A DNA stretch of 64,000 bases from Pseudomonas sp. HN11 (GCF_021390155.1 NZ_CP089985.1:4723001-4787000); one strand, 5' to 3'; counted from the stretch's first letter, positions 18,235 to 26,042 are shown. A program made the numbers and translations. Notes: a model not told the origin generated them from the sequence alone.

Positions 18235-18360
18235 ATCGACCCACTCTAAACTTTTGGTTTACACAGACTATAGCAATCACGGTCTACCGGGAGGGGCCGG
18301 CGAGGTCGATACTCGGTTCCAACAACAAGGCATCCCGCCTTGAACAGCTAGGAGATCGAC

Positions 18361-19107
18361 ATGACCACACAAGACCTCAGCGGCAAAGTCGCCTTGATTC
18401 AAGGCGGTTCTCGCGGCATCGGCGCCGCCATCGTCAAGCGCCTCGCGGCGCAGGGTGCAGCGGTTGCCTTTACCTACGTCAGCTCGGCCGCCAAGGCTGA
18501 AGAATTGCAGAACAGCGTAATCAGCGAAGGCGGCAAAGCCTTGGCGATCCACGCCGACAGCGCCGATGCCGGTGCGATCCGCAACGCAGTCAACGCCACG
18601 GTCAAAGCCTTCGGCCGCCTGGATATTCTGGTGAACAATGCCGGTGTGCTGGCCATCGCGCCGCTGGAAGACTTCAAGCTGGAAGATTTTGACCAGACTC
18701 TGGCGATCAACGTACGCAGTGTGTTTATCGCGACCCAGGAAGCGGCCAAGCATATGGGTGAAGGGGGTCGAGTGATCAACATTGGCAGCACCAATGCCGA
18801 GCGCATGCCGTTTGGCGGTGGTGGCCCGTATGCGATGAGCAAGGCGGCGCTGGTGGGGTTGACCAAAGGCCTGGCGCGGGATCTGGGACCTCGTGGTATC
18901 ACGATCAACAACGTGCAGCCTGGGCCGGTGGATACCGATATGAACCCGGCGAACAGCGATTTTGCCGAGAGCTTGATCGGCTTGATGGCGGTGGGTCGGT
19001 ATGGGCACGTGGAAGAGATCGCCAGCTTTGTGGCTTACCTCGCAGGGCCTGAGGCCGGGTATATCACCGGTGCAAGCCTGACTATCGATGGTGGCTTCAG
19101 CGCCTAA
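18361..19107 (+). CDS. SDR-family NAD(P)-dependent oxidoreductase
   Basis: 248-residue classical short-chain dehydrogenase. GGSRGIG at residues 15-21 binds the cofactor, LVNNAG is the structural motif and PYAMSKAAL holds the catalytic Tyr and Lys. NVQPGPVDTDMNP follows the usual P-G motif. Substrate unknown. Divergent from the LysR gene, a common regulator-target arrangement. Ribosome site GGAG at 18350. Confidence 0.88.
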   Translation: MTTQDLSGKVALIQGGSRGIGAAIVKRLAAQGAAVAFTYVSSAAKAEELQNSVISEGGKALAIHADSADAGAIRNAVNATVKAFGRLDILVNNAGVLAIAPLEDFKLEDFDQTLAINVRSVFIATQEAAKHMGEGGRVINIGSTNAERMPFGGGGPYAMSKAALVGLTKGLARDLGPRGITINNVQPGPVDTDMNPANSDFAESLIGLMAVGRYGHVEEIASFVAYLAGPEAGYITGASLTIDGGFSA

Positions 19108-19130
19108 GTTTTTTGCAACACTGCAAAACT

Positions 19131-19165
19131 AAATGTGGGAGGGGCAAGCCCCGTCCCACATTTTT
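19131..19165. terminator. bidirectional terminator hairpin (REP-like)
   Basis: AAATGTGGGA (19131-19140) pairs with TCCCACATTT (19154-19163) and GGGGC pairs with GCCCC inside, with one bulged G. T and A runs flank it, so it can serve both the SDR gene and the convergent HAD gene. Confidence 0.75.
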
Positions 19166-19177
19166 AACCACGATTAG

Positions 19178-19864
19178 TCAGGAAAGAGGTGGCAGGCCAT
19201 AGGCCGCCAAATCAAAGTCCGCGAGCTTGCGGATGATCTGGTCGGCATGGTGGTACTTGCTGTCGGCCATGGCTTCATCCGGCACGGCGATGGCGGTCAT
19301 GTGCGCCGCCTTGGCGGCAGTGACGCCAAACGGCGAGTCTTCGAACACCAGGCAATCCTCGGGCGCAACGCCCAGGCGGCGGGCGGCGGTGAGGAAGATG
19401 TCCGGCGCAGGTTTCGCGGCACCGACTTCCGGGTCGTCAGCGGTGACGATGGTGTCGAACAGGCCAAACCATTCGCGGTGCAAGGTGGTCTTGTGACCAA
19501 ACGAATTGCGCGACGAACTGGTGCCCACGGCAATCGGGATATTGTGCGCCTTCAAGTGCCGCACCAAGGCTTCGGCGCCGGGCATGCCCAAGGCCTTGGG
19601 GAAGCGCTCGCTCATCAGCGGTTCGCGGATCGCCAGGAATTCGGCGGGCGTAATCGGCAGATCCAGCGCCTTCACCACATAGTCAGCCAGGTCCTGGGCA
19701 CCGCGCCCGATGATGTGCTGCTTGATGCCCCAATCGTAGGTGCGGCCATAGCGTTCAGCGATGATCTGCGTGACTTCGGTGTAGATGCCTTCAGTATCCA
19801 GCAACAACCCGTCCATATCGAAAATCACAGCCTTGATCGGGACAGCAGTACGTGGTGCATTCAT
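19178..19864 (-). CDS. HAD-IA family phosphatase
   Basis: 228-residue haloacid-dehalogenase-superfamily hydrolase with a beta-phosphoglucomutase/pseudouridine-phosphatase type cap. Motif I is IFDMDGLLLDTEG (Asp16, Asp18), motif II is VGTSSSRNSF, and motif IV is LVFEDSPFGVTAAKAA. The start is ATG 19864; upstream in-frame sequence to 19972 is unlikely to be translated. The substrate is probably a small sugar phosphate but cannot be read from the sequence. Confidence 0.88.
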   Translation of the reverse strand: MNAPRTAVPIKAVIFDMDGLLLDTEGIYTEVTQIIAERYGRTYDWGIKQHIIGRGAQDLADYVVKALDLPITPAEFLAIREPLMSERFPKALGMPGAEALVRHLKAHNIPIAVGTSSSRNSFGHKTTLHREWFGLFDTIVTADDPEVGAAKPAPDIFLTAARRLGVAPEDCLVFEDSPFGVTAAKAAHMTAIAVPDEAMADSKYHHADQIIRKLADFDLAAYGLPPLS

Positions 19865-19973
19865 CACAACAGATCCTTGGGGGGAAGGACTAAAAGGATT
19901 CAGCACAATAGCGGTCACACTTGTCAGCAAGCAACCCTTTAGACTGTGAACCTCCCCTTTCAAAGTACCCACA

Positions 19974-20339
19974 ATGCTTTACCGTCTAGCTGCCGACAGC
20001 CTTGTGCTATTTCACTTGAGCTTCATCCTCTTTGTCCTGTTCGGCGGGTTGCTTGCGCTGAAATGGCGCCCGGCGATCTGGCTGCACCTACCCGCCGCGG
20101 CATGGGGCGTGGCGGTGGAAGTGTTTCACCTGCCCTGCCCACTGACCCGCTGGGAGAACCTGTTTCGTCACCTTGCCGGGCAGGACGGCTACAGCGGCGG
20201 ATTTATTGAGCACTACATCCTGCCCCTGATTTACCCCGCGGGGCTGACTCCACAGATTCAATTGGGCTTTGGCGCCCTGGTACTGGTGATCAATATCGCG
20301 GTATATGCGTGGTTGATCCGACGTTATGTACAGGCTTGA
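19974..20339 (+). CDS. DUF2784 membrane protein
   Basis: 121 residues with three hydrophobic segments (LVLFHLSFILFVLFGGLL, WLHLPAAAWGVAVEVF, GFGALVLVINIAVYAWL) and the family segment CPLTRWEN. Inner-membrane protein of unknown function. Divergent from the HAD gene. Confidence 0.85.
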   Translation: MLYRLAADSLVLFHLSFILFVLFGGLLALKWRPAIWLHLPAAAWGVAVEVFHLPCPLTRWENLFRHLAGQDGYSGGFIEHYILPLIYPAGLTPQIQLGFGALVLVINIAVYAWLIRRYVQA

Positions 20340-20393
20340 GACAGCTTCGCTGGTGAAGAATCAGATTCCCTCACTCCCTTCACAGTCGCCTCC

Positions 20394-20972
20394 ATGTCCG
20401 AAGCCTTCGAAGTCCCAAGCCCCCACGAAAAACACATTGAACACACCACCGAACATGCCCATGGCCGCGGCGACAATTTCGCCAGTCGCATCGCCGTGAT
20501 GACCGCCCTCATGGCCACCCTTGGCGCCATGCTCAGCTACCAGGCCGGCTCCACCGAAAGCGAAGCGGCGATGGACAAGAACAACGCCGCCATCTTCAAG
20601 ACCGAAGCCGCCAACCAGTGGAATTACTACCAGGCTAAGTCCAGCCGGCAGAACCTCGCGGAACTGGCCACCCACATTCCCGGTGTGGATGCGGCGCATT
20701 ACAAGGAGGAAATCGAGCGCTACAAAAGCCAGAAGGAAGACGTACGCAAACAAGCCGAGAAGCTTGAAGCCACGTCAAAGGGATGGGATGAAAAATCGGA
20801 GCAGGCGCTCCACCAGCATCATCGCTGGGCCCAGGCGATGACCGCGATCCAGATTGCAATTTCGTTGGCGGCGATTACCTTGTTGACGCGACGGGAGTGG
20901 TTGAAGCGGATGTCATACACCGCAGGCGGCGCAGCAGTGATACTAGGGAGCCTCGCCTGGCTGCATATCTGA
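20394..20972 (+). CDS. DUF4337 membrane protein
   Basis: 192 residues. A membrane segment near residues 33-50 (ALMATLGAMLSYQAG) is followed by a charged, probably coiled-coil middle (KEEIERYKSQKEDVRKQAEKL) and two C-terminal hydrophobic helices. This is the DUF4337 pattern; function is unknown. It begins 54 bp after the DUF2784 gene on the same strand and may be cotranscribed. Confidence 0.85.
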   Translation: MSEAFEVPSPHEKHIEHTTEHAHGRGDNFASRIAVMTALMATLGAMLSYQAGSTESEAAMDKNNAAIFKTEAANQWNYYQAKSSRQNLAELATHIPGVDAAHYKEEIERYKSQKEDVRKQAEKLEATSKGWDEKSEQALHQHHRWAQAMTAIQIAISLAAITLLTRREWLKRMSYTAGGAAVILGSLAWLHI

Positions 20973-20992
20973 CCACTTCCAAGCACACAGTA

Positions 20993-21022
20993 CCTGTGGC
21001 GAGGGAGCTTGCTCCCGCTGGA
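20993..21022. repeat. single REP-like element
   Basis: ACCTGTGGCGAGGGAGCTTGCTCCCGCTGG-type element, present as one copy containing a GGGAGC/GCTCCC hairpin, between DUF4337 and the convergent small membrane ORF. Confidence 0.6.
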
Positions 21023-21037
21023 CTGCGCAGCATCGAA

Positions 21038-21322
21038 TCAGGCTCGATTCGCCGCACGGCTATGGTGGAAATACAGATACGCCAGCCCGATAGGCGCAAT
21101 GAAAACCGCGATGTTCCAGCAGATCGCCATGGTGAACACCTTGACGGTCAGCATCAGAATGGCATTCACAAAGAACACGTTGTTGCTAAAAATGTAATCC
21201 ATGATGTTTTCGTAAACGAAACGCGCGTAGGGATAAAGCAGGCTGTTGACCACGCAATAGAACAGCGCGCCCAGTGTGAACACACCGGTTTTCGAATGGG
21301 TCAGCGCGGTATGGATCAGCAC
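21038..21322 (-). CDS. small multi-pass membrane protein, start codon unclear
   Basis: The frame encodes three or four hydrophobic helices, including VFTLGALFYCVVNSLLYPY and VFTMAICWNIAVFIAPIGL, and reads like a conserved inner-membrane protein. The only conventional start is GTG at 21322, which falls inside the first helix (NFLFGLIFPVLIHTALTH). The in-frame sequence continues upstream to 21448 without ATG, GTG or TTG. A good ribosome site (AGAGGG) with an ATG six bases later lies at about 21403-21405, but one base out of frame. It may therefore carry an early frameshift or use a rare start. Confidence 0.6.
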   Translation of the reverse strand: MLIHTALTHSKTGVFTLGALFYCVVNSLLYPYARFVYENIMDYIFSNNVFFVNAILMLTVKVFTMAICWNIAVFIAPIGLAYLYFHHSRAANRA

Positions 21323-21673
21323 GGGGAAAATCAGCCCGAACAGGAAGTTGCGGATGTAGTACTGAGCAGAAAGCCCGCGAATGTCTTGCGAAGTACTGGG
21401 TGCATTTAGATCCCTCTGAATGGCTTTATTGGAAAGGCGGCGACCTTAACAAAGCTTGGAAATCTTCTCCAGCGTTGATGCAAGCCCCTTGCCATTACAG
21501 CGCTGCAGAGTAAAAGAGATAGCGACAAACCCACTTCAAGCCGAGGAAAAGCTGGTGTCCGCACAACCTAAAGAAGCCGTGGCTTCGGGGTTGACGGCTT
21601 GGGTGTACGTGCGGGCCTGAAGCGCGGGCTGGTAGTCTTGCCTCCTCGAAAAGTCGCCTACAGGGAAGTACTG

Positions 21674-22306
21674 ATGCGGATTCTGTTTTTAGCGCTGGGA
21701 TGTTTATTGATCACCGCCTGCGCAAGCAACCCGACAACACTGTTTGAAGAACAAGTCAAAAACAGCACCACGCCGTTAGCACAAACTCCTTCCGAGGCCA
21801 TGCACAAGACGCAGGCGGTGCCCATGCCGATCGACCCGGGATGGCGGCCGCCCCAGTGGAAAATCACTGCCGCGGAACCGCGTATCCTAATCAACGGAGT
21901 GCCGTCGAACTACCGATTGTTCAGCGTCGCCTTGATAAAGGACAAACCTTTCCATATCGACGTTAACTCTTGGTGCGTCAACTCGTGCCTGGGGTTCAGC
22001 AAATACGCCCTGAACCCTTATTTGATCTTGATGGACGCCCAAGGCAATGTGCAGGCTGAAGGCTTTGGCAAGGCGACGGGCATCGTGGGGGTTATCAGCC
22101 AAGTCTTGAAGGGCACGGTAAAGCGCAGCGGGACTTACTACCTTATAGTCGCAGCCGATAACCGCGCGCCAGGGGAAACCATTGTCATAGACAATGTACT
22201 GCTGATGGGTGCAGCAGCGAGCCCGATAACGCCATTGCGGATTGGAATGGGCAGCTATCCCTTTGGGTCGGTGGGGCTCCTGTTGAATACGGAAGAGGCG
22301 CCTTGA
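21674..22306 (+). CDS. lipoprotein of unknown function
   Basis: 210 residues. The signal peptide ends in the lipobox LLITAC, with the lipidated Cys16 followed by Ala-Ser, which favours the outer membrane. The mature part contains WCVNSCLGFSKYALNPYLILMDAQG in two recognisable pieces (two Cys that may bridge) and a beta-rich C-terminus. It resembles the MalM-like sugar-porin-associated lipoproteins only loosely. ATG 21674 is chosen because it gives a clean signal peptide. Confidence 0.8.
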   Translation: MRILFLALGCLLITACASNPTTLFEEQVKNSTTPLAQTPSEAMHKTQAVPMPIDPGWRPPQWKITAAEPRILINGVPSNYRLFSVALIKDKPFHIDVNSWCVNSCLGFSKYALNPYLILMDAQGNVQAEGFGKATGIVGVISQVLKGTVKRSGTYYLIVAADNRAPGETIVIDNVLLMGAAASPITPLRIGMGSYPFGSVGLLLNTEEAP

Positions 22307-22399
22307 GGATGTGGGCCTGCTAATTGATTTGGGCCGTTTCCTACGGCCTATTCAGAAGCGCCACTCTCCCACTTCAAATTCGACCCGCCTATAGTCCAG

Positions 22400-22641
22400 C
22401 GGTCGCTCACATGGCGACCGGGTTTGGCGACTCGACTACAAGATGGCAGAAGCCTCCCGGCGGATTTGCGGGATGCCCCTGCACGCAATAAGCTGCTCCA
22501 TGGTAGCTGTGCGTGGGAGACCTTCGGGTCTGCCGGTCTTTGTCCGTTCTTGTCCCGGTTCGCCAACCTGCGTACAGCTGCCACCTTTTGTTTGGCGACA
22601 AATGCGTGGCTCCCCCCCCCCTACGTGAACGGACTTAACGC
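22400..22641 (+). ncRNA. structured leader RNA upstream of the DUF3077/DUF6124-like gene
   Basis: The roughly 240 bases before the start codon hold a series of hairpins. CGGTCGC/GCGACCG lie at 22400-22420. CACGCA-AGCTGC/GTAGCT-TGCGTG lie at 22482-22515. A UUCG tetraloop stem AGACC/GGTCT lies at 22518-22531, and TTTGT/ACAAA at 22587-22602. The 10-mer GTTTGGCGAC occurs twice (22422-22431, 22590-22599), and TCGCCAA at 22560-22566 can pair with either copy. That gives two mutually exclusive folds, as in cis-acting switches. Not translated in any convincing frame. I do not recognise a named family; ligand or trigger unknown. Confidence 0.5.
22612..22621. repeat. C10 homopolymer in the leader
   Basis: Ten consecutive C residues 20 bp before the start codon at 22642. 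Such a tract is prone to slipped-strand length change and to sequencing error. It sits between the last leader hairpin and a weak ribosome site. Confidence 0.8.
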
Positions 22642-22911
22642 ATGAACCCATACATGGCCCTCACCAGCAACGACAGCACCACGCCTGCCCTTTTCGTCGA
22701 CACAACCGTCCCGCTTGAAATCCTCCTCGACGCCGCGAACTATCGACTTCGTGCTGTGACGCAGGTGCTTGAGAACCTCGCGCTGCGTAGTGAGATAAGC
22801 AGCGATGCGGTGGTACTCAGCGACTTTGCCTTACTGTGCTCTATCCCGTTGCGGGATGGGTGTGACTTGCTGGATGTCATAGAGCGGCGAATGGATGTAT
22901 CGCAGCCCTAG
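22642..22911 (+). CDS. small DUF3077/DUF6124-like protein
   Basis: 89 residues. The segment LFVDTTVPLEILLDAANYRL resembles the LFxVxxxVPxExAL core of small Pseudomonas proteins grouped as DUF3077/DUF6124; the rest is helical without a signal peptide. Members occur in several copies per genome, and their function is unknown. It is preceded by the long structured leader and followed by a strong hairpin at 23007, so it forms its own transcription unit. An in-frame Met5 is an alternative start. Confidence 0.65.
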   Translation: MNPYMALTSNDSTTPALFVDTTVPLEILLDAANYRLRAVTQVLENLALRSEISSDAVVLSDFALLCSIPLRDGCDLLDVIERRMDVSQP

Positions 22912-23006
22912 AAGATATTGCATGCCGCTTTAGGACTATAGCTGCCAGTTTCCCTTGGTTCGGTATACCAATCCAAGGGGTGCTGGTTTCCGAGGGCACG
23001 TGAAAA

Positions 23007-23037
23007 GGCCCCCACACCTGGCACAGATGTGGGGGCC
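23007..23037. terminator. hairpin after the DUF3077/DUF6124-like gene
   Basis: GGCCCCCACA (23007-23016) and TGTGGGGGCC (23028-23037) form a perfect 10-bp GC-rich stem with an A run before it but only ATT after it. Probably a terminator. The rest of 22912-23249 shows no gene. Confidence 0.55.
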
Positions 23038-23249
23038 ATTGAACATAAGCGGCGTTATTGATAACGCGGCGGTCAAACTATCTGTCGTCAGCGACCTTAA
23101 CCGACCCAAGGCGGATGCCTCGGACAGTCAGTCAGAGATTGGCAAAAACTCGAGACATATTCTAACTGCTTGGAGTGGCTGTGCGCCTCAGTTCCAAGCT
23201 GCTAACCTGTCCGTACAGGAACGCTAACCATGTGTTGAAAAGGGATCTT

Positions 23250-24635
23250 ATGTCGATTGCAGGCTTTGAGAGTAAAACTGACTTTACGACAAAACTGAAC
23301 GAGCATATTTCAGCGTCAGGCCCTGTTAAAAGCATACAACAGCTATTTGGACGCGAAAAAGAGCTATCTTTGATAGAGGAGGCTCTATATGCCAATGGGC
23401 GTCATGTCTTTATCTATGGAGACCGGGGTGTAGGAAAATCATCATTGGCAGCCGCCGCTGCCGCCCAGTACCAGTCCCCCGACAATTCACCTATACAGAT
23501 AGGTTGCGGGCCTGATACCAAATTTTATGAAACAATTGAGAACCTAGTCGATAGGGTAATGAAATCGCTTGCGGGCAAGTACGAACATGTAATTAGCCAG
23601 TCTGTAAATATCAAAGTTTACTCTATTAGCTGGAAGAGCACTGCCAAAAAGGTCGAGGTACCTAAGGTGGACTCAATGTATTCAGCGGTCAACGCCACTG
23701 AAGAGATAGCAAAATATCACTCTGACAACCCTGTGGTAATTATTGACGAGTTTGATCAGATAGACTCAGAGGTTGAAAGGAAACTATTTGCTACGTTCCT
23801 CAAAGATCTTGGGGATAGAGGGGTGAATGTAAAATTTATCTTCACTGGGGTGTCTACGTCACTTGAAAAACTCTTAGGCTCACACGAATCGAGCTTCCGC
23901 CAGCTCCATACCATTGGACTTGAGCGTCTAGGATGGTCAGCGCGAGAGGATATTGTGCGAGATGCTGCTGCTGCCTTTTCTCTTTCGGTAGATGACGATG
24001 TGTGTTTCAAAATTGCGAAGATTTCTAACGGCTTCCCATACTATGCGCATCTAATTACGGAAAAACTTCTCTGGCTAGCATTTAACGAAGAATCCTCTAT
24101 CAGCCATCTGGACGTCGCTATTTTTGAAAAAGCGCTGGAAGATGCGATTTTAAGTATCGGCGCCCATCTCAAGCGGCCTTATGAACAAGCAACATCTCAC
24201 AGATCTCCTGATTACACGGAAATACTTTGGGCGACAAGTGATTCCGAGGATATTATCCGATATGGTGAGAGTGTCTTTTTGTCATATATCCGGATACATG
24301 AAAAGCTGCACGGAAAAAATCCATCGGCAGAAAACCTCCCATTATCTCAGTCAAGCTTTCTCACAAAGTTGCGCGACTTGAAGAAGAAGCAGTATGGCGA
24401 GATCATTGAGAATGCACTAGACAGAAAGGGGATCTACACCTATCGGGAAAATATACTTCGAGGCTTTATAGCTATGAAGGCTCTTGAAGGAGGTGTGGAA
24501 CTGCAAGGGAATATACCGGATGCTCCTAAAGCTCCAACTGCAATGGCCAAAGCTAGGCGACCTACCTCTGCTGGAAAAGATAATACCCCTCGTATAAAAT
24601 TCAGAGGGGAAGAAGAGTCAGATGAAGAAAGTTAA
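23250..24635 (+). CDS. orphan AAA-type ATPase, horizontally acquired
   Basis: 461 residues of the ORC/Cdc6-like AAA_16 type. Walker A is GDRGVGKSS (57-65), Walker B VVIIDEFDQ (162-170), and a sensor-1-like segment KFIFTGVS follows near 195. The C-terminal half is helical with a charged tail (KFRGEEESDEES). No signal peptide or membrane segment. Codon use is AT-rich with AGA/ATA codons, unlike all neighbours, and the gene lies next to tRNA-Ser, both signs of transfer. The start is ATG 23250 after AAGGGA. It may be the NTPase half of a two-gene defence or conflict module whose second gene is broken. No function is assigned. Confidence 0.8.
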   Translation: MSIAGFESKTDFTTKLNEHISASGPVKSIQQLFGREKELSLIEEALYANGRHVFIYGDRGVGKSSLAAAAAAQYQSPDNSPIQIGCGPDTKFYETIENLVDRVMKSLAGKYEHVISQSVNIKVYSISWKSTAKKVEVPKVDSMYSAVNATEEIAKYHSDNPVVIIDEFDQIDSEVERKLFATFLKDLGDRGVNVKFIFTGVSTSLEKLLGSHESSFRQLHTIGLERLGWSAREDIVRDAAAAFSLSVDDDVCFKIAKISNGFPYYAHLITEKLLWLAFNEESSISHLDVAIFEKALEDAILSIGAHLKRPYEQATSHRSPDYTEILWATSDSEDIIRYGESVFLSYIRIHEKLHGKNPSAENLPLSQSSFLTKLRDLKKKQYGEIIENALDRKGIYTYRENILRGFIAMKALEGGVELQGNIPDAPKAPTAMAKARRPTSAGKDNTPRIKFRGEEESDEES

Positions 24636-24756
24636 AGTTTTCGTAGGTGCGGCCAGAGATTGCAACTGACGATATGCTTTAGCTGTAGATACCATTAGAA
24701 GATTTTCGAGACGCCCGTTCCTCTTCGAAGGCAGCTACCCATTTACCAAGCCGTAA
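24622..24756 (+). pseudogene. remnant of a second gene overlapping the AAA ATPase
   Basis: An ATG at 24622 overlaps the last 14 bases of the ATPase frame and opens MKKVKVFVGAARDCN, then meets TGA at 24667-24669. In the same frame it continues with RYALAVDTIRRFSRRPFLFE and on to TAA at 24754. Both halves look like real protein (strand, glycine turn, then an amphipathic helix), so this is best read as a coupled downstream gene that has decayed by a nonsense change and 3' loss. Family uncertain: a Rossmann-like N-terminus of a glycosyltransferase, deoxyribosyltransferase or TIR-like effector is possible. Confidence 0.4.
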
Positions 24757-24859
24757 GCAGTTGGATCACATTTCCGGCTCTCATCCGCCACGCTCTATTT
24801 TTCGCGCCAGAATAGAGCGCCAGTCCCATGGCGGTCCCATGAGGGCATTTTTCGGACGC

Positions 24860-24907
24860 AAAAAACCACAAACCCCCGATTTTCTCTAGGAAAATCAGGG
24901 GTTTGTG
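24860..24907 (-). terminator. intrinsic terminator of tRNA-Ser
   Basis: CACAAACCCCCGATTTTC (24867-24884) pairs with GAAAATCAGGGGTTTGTG (24890-24907) with one mismatch, and six A residues at 24860-24865 give the U tract on the minus strand, directly after the tRNA 3' end. Confidence 0.85.
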
Positions 24908-24918
24908 TTTTCAGAATG

Positions 24919-25008
24919 TGGCGGTGAAGGAGAGATTCGAACTCTCGATACAATTTCTTGTATACACACTTTCCAGGCGTGCTCCTTAAGCCACTCGGAC
25001 ACTTCACC
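24919..25008 (-). tRNA. tRNA-Ser (anticodon GGA)
   Basis: 90-nt class II tRNA read on the minus strand: acceptor GGTGAAG, D-loop GAGTGGCTTAAGG, anticodon loop CTGGAAA (anticodon GGA), a long variable arm around TGTATACAAGAAATTGTATC, T-arm GAGTTCGAATCTC, and an encoded CCA end. The flank beyond its 3' end holds the AT-rich ATPase gene, consistent with a tRNA-proximal insertion hot spot. Confidence 0.97.
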
Positions 25009-25232
25009 GTATCTCGTCAAACCAGTTCAGTCTGTCGAGGCGCGCTAATGTAGTCGAAAGCCTTTCTGATGGCAAAGGTTTTTTTCAGAATATTCATGCG
25101 GTTAGCCCGTTATGCCGTTCAACGCCCGGCAAGGGGTGGTGATTGTGCCATTCTCAGGCATCGGAGGTGCGCGTCTGGGACGGTGATTGTGCCCTGCGTC
25201 TGGCATTCCCACGCCCGGTGCAGGGGAAAACC

Positions 25233-25248
25233 CTGACTGGCCAGTCAG
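25233..25248. promoter_or_regulatory. 16-bp perfect palindrome upstream of the crotonase gene
   Basis: CTGACTGGCCAGTCAG, of the form often bound by TetR-type repressors. It lies 80 bp before the start codon. The rest of 25009-25328 shows no gene; it has a 12-bp direct repeat GGTGATTGTGCC at about 25138 and 25181. Confidence 0.5.
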
Positions 25249-25328
25249 TCACAGCGCTTTACCGGGGCGGGCGTGGTGGGTAACGTCTGCTGCATACTTC
25301 TATAACAAGTCCTACAAGGAACCGCGTC

Positions 25329-26021
25329 ATGAGTGAGTTGATTGCCTACCACCTCGAAGACGGTATCGCGACCCTGACCTTGAGCAACGGCAAGGTCAAT
25401 GCCATTTCTCCGGCGGTGGTCAGTGCGTTTAACGAAGCGCTGGACCAGGCGGAGAAGGACCGGGCGGTGGTGGTCATTACCGGCACGCCGGGGATTCTGT
25501 CGGGTGGTTATGATTTGAAGGTGATGACCGCCGGACCTAAAGAGGCGATCGGCCTGGTGACGTCCGGTTCGACCTTGGCGCGCCGCCTGTTGTCGCACCC
25601 ATTCCCGGTGATTGTGGCGTGCCCTGGGCATGCGGTGGCCAAGGGTGCGTTCCTGCTGTTGTCAGCGGATTATCGGATTGGCGTGGAAGGCCCGTTCAGC
25701 ATTGGCCTGAACGAGGTGGCGATTGGCATGACCATGCACCACGCGGGAATCGAGCTGGCGCGGGATCGTCTGCGTAAGTCGGCGTTCCACCGTTCGGTGA
25801 TCAATGCCGAGATGTTTGACCCGCAGGGCGCACTGCAAGCCGGTTTCCTCGACAAGGTGGTGGCGCCGGAAGAGTTGCATGCCGTCGCGCTGGAAGCCGC
25901 GCGTCAGTTAAAGAAGCTCAATATGAACGCTCACAAGCACACTAAATTGAAGGTGCGTAAAGAGCTGCTGGAAGCCTTGGACGACGCCATCATCCAAGAC
26001 CAAGGGCATATCCTGAGTTAA
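25329..26021 (+). CDS. crotonase/enoyl-CoA hydratase family protein
   Basis: 230-residue crotonase-fold protein. SGGYDLKVM marks the first oxyanion-hole strand, and CPGHAVAKGAFLLLSADYRIG the second with the helix dipole. The usual hydratase glutamates are not evident: at the expected sites it reads KGAFLL and EVAIGMTMHH, so its reaction may differ from hydration. Short for the family (usually about 260). Monocistronic, ending in an intrinsic terminator. Confidence 0.85.
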   Translation: MSELIAYHLEDGIATLTLSNGKVNAISPAVVSAFNEALDQAEKDRAVVVITGTPGILSGGYDLKVMTAGPKEAIGLVTSGSTLARRLLSHPFPVIVACPGHAVAKGAFLLLSADYRIGVEGPFSIGLNEVAIGMTMHHAGIELARDRLRKSAFHRSVINAEMFDPQGALQAGFLDKVVAPEELHAVALEAARQLKKLNMNAHKHTKLKVRKELLEALDDAIIQDQGHILS

Positions 26022-26042
26022 GCCCTACACCTGATACACCAG

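Noticed and set aside
22436..22651. 71-codon minus-strand frame in the leader region
   Set aside because: It covers the hairpins of the leader RNA and has no ribosome site; base pairing explains its conservation-like look better than coding.
23044..23249. Possible N-terminal extension of the AAA ATPase to 23175
   Set aside because: ATG 23250 has a good AAAGGGA site and gives a normal soluble start; the upstream codons look non-coding.
24795..25007. 70-codon frame across tRNA-Ser
   Set aside because: It is simply the tRNA and its terminator read as codons.
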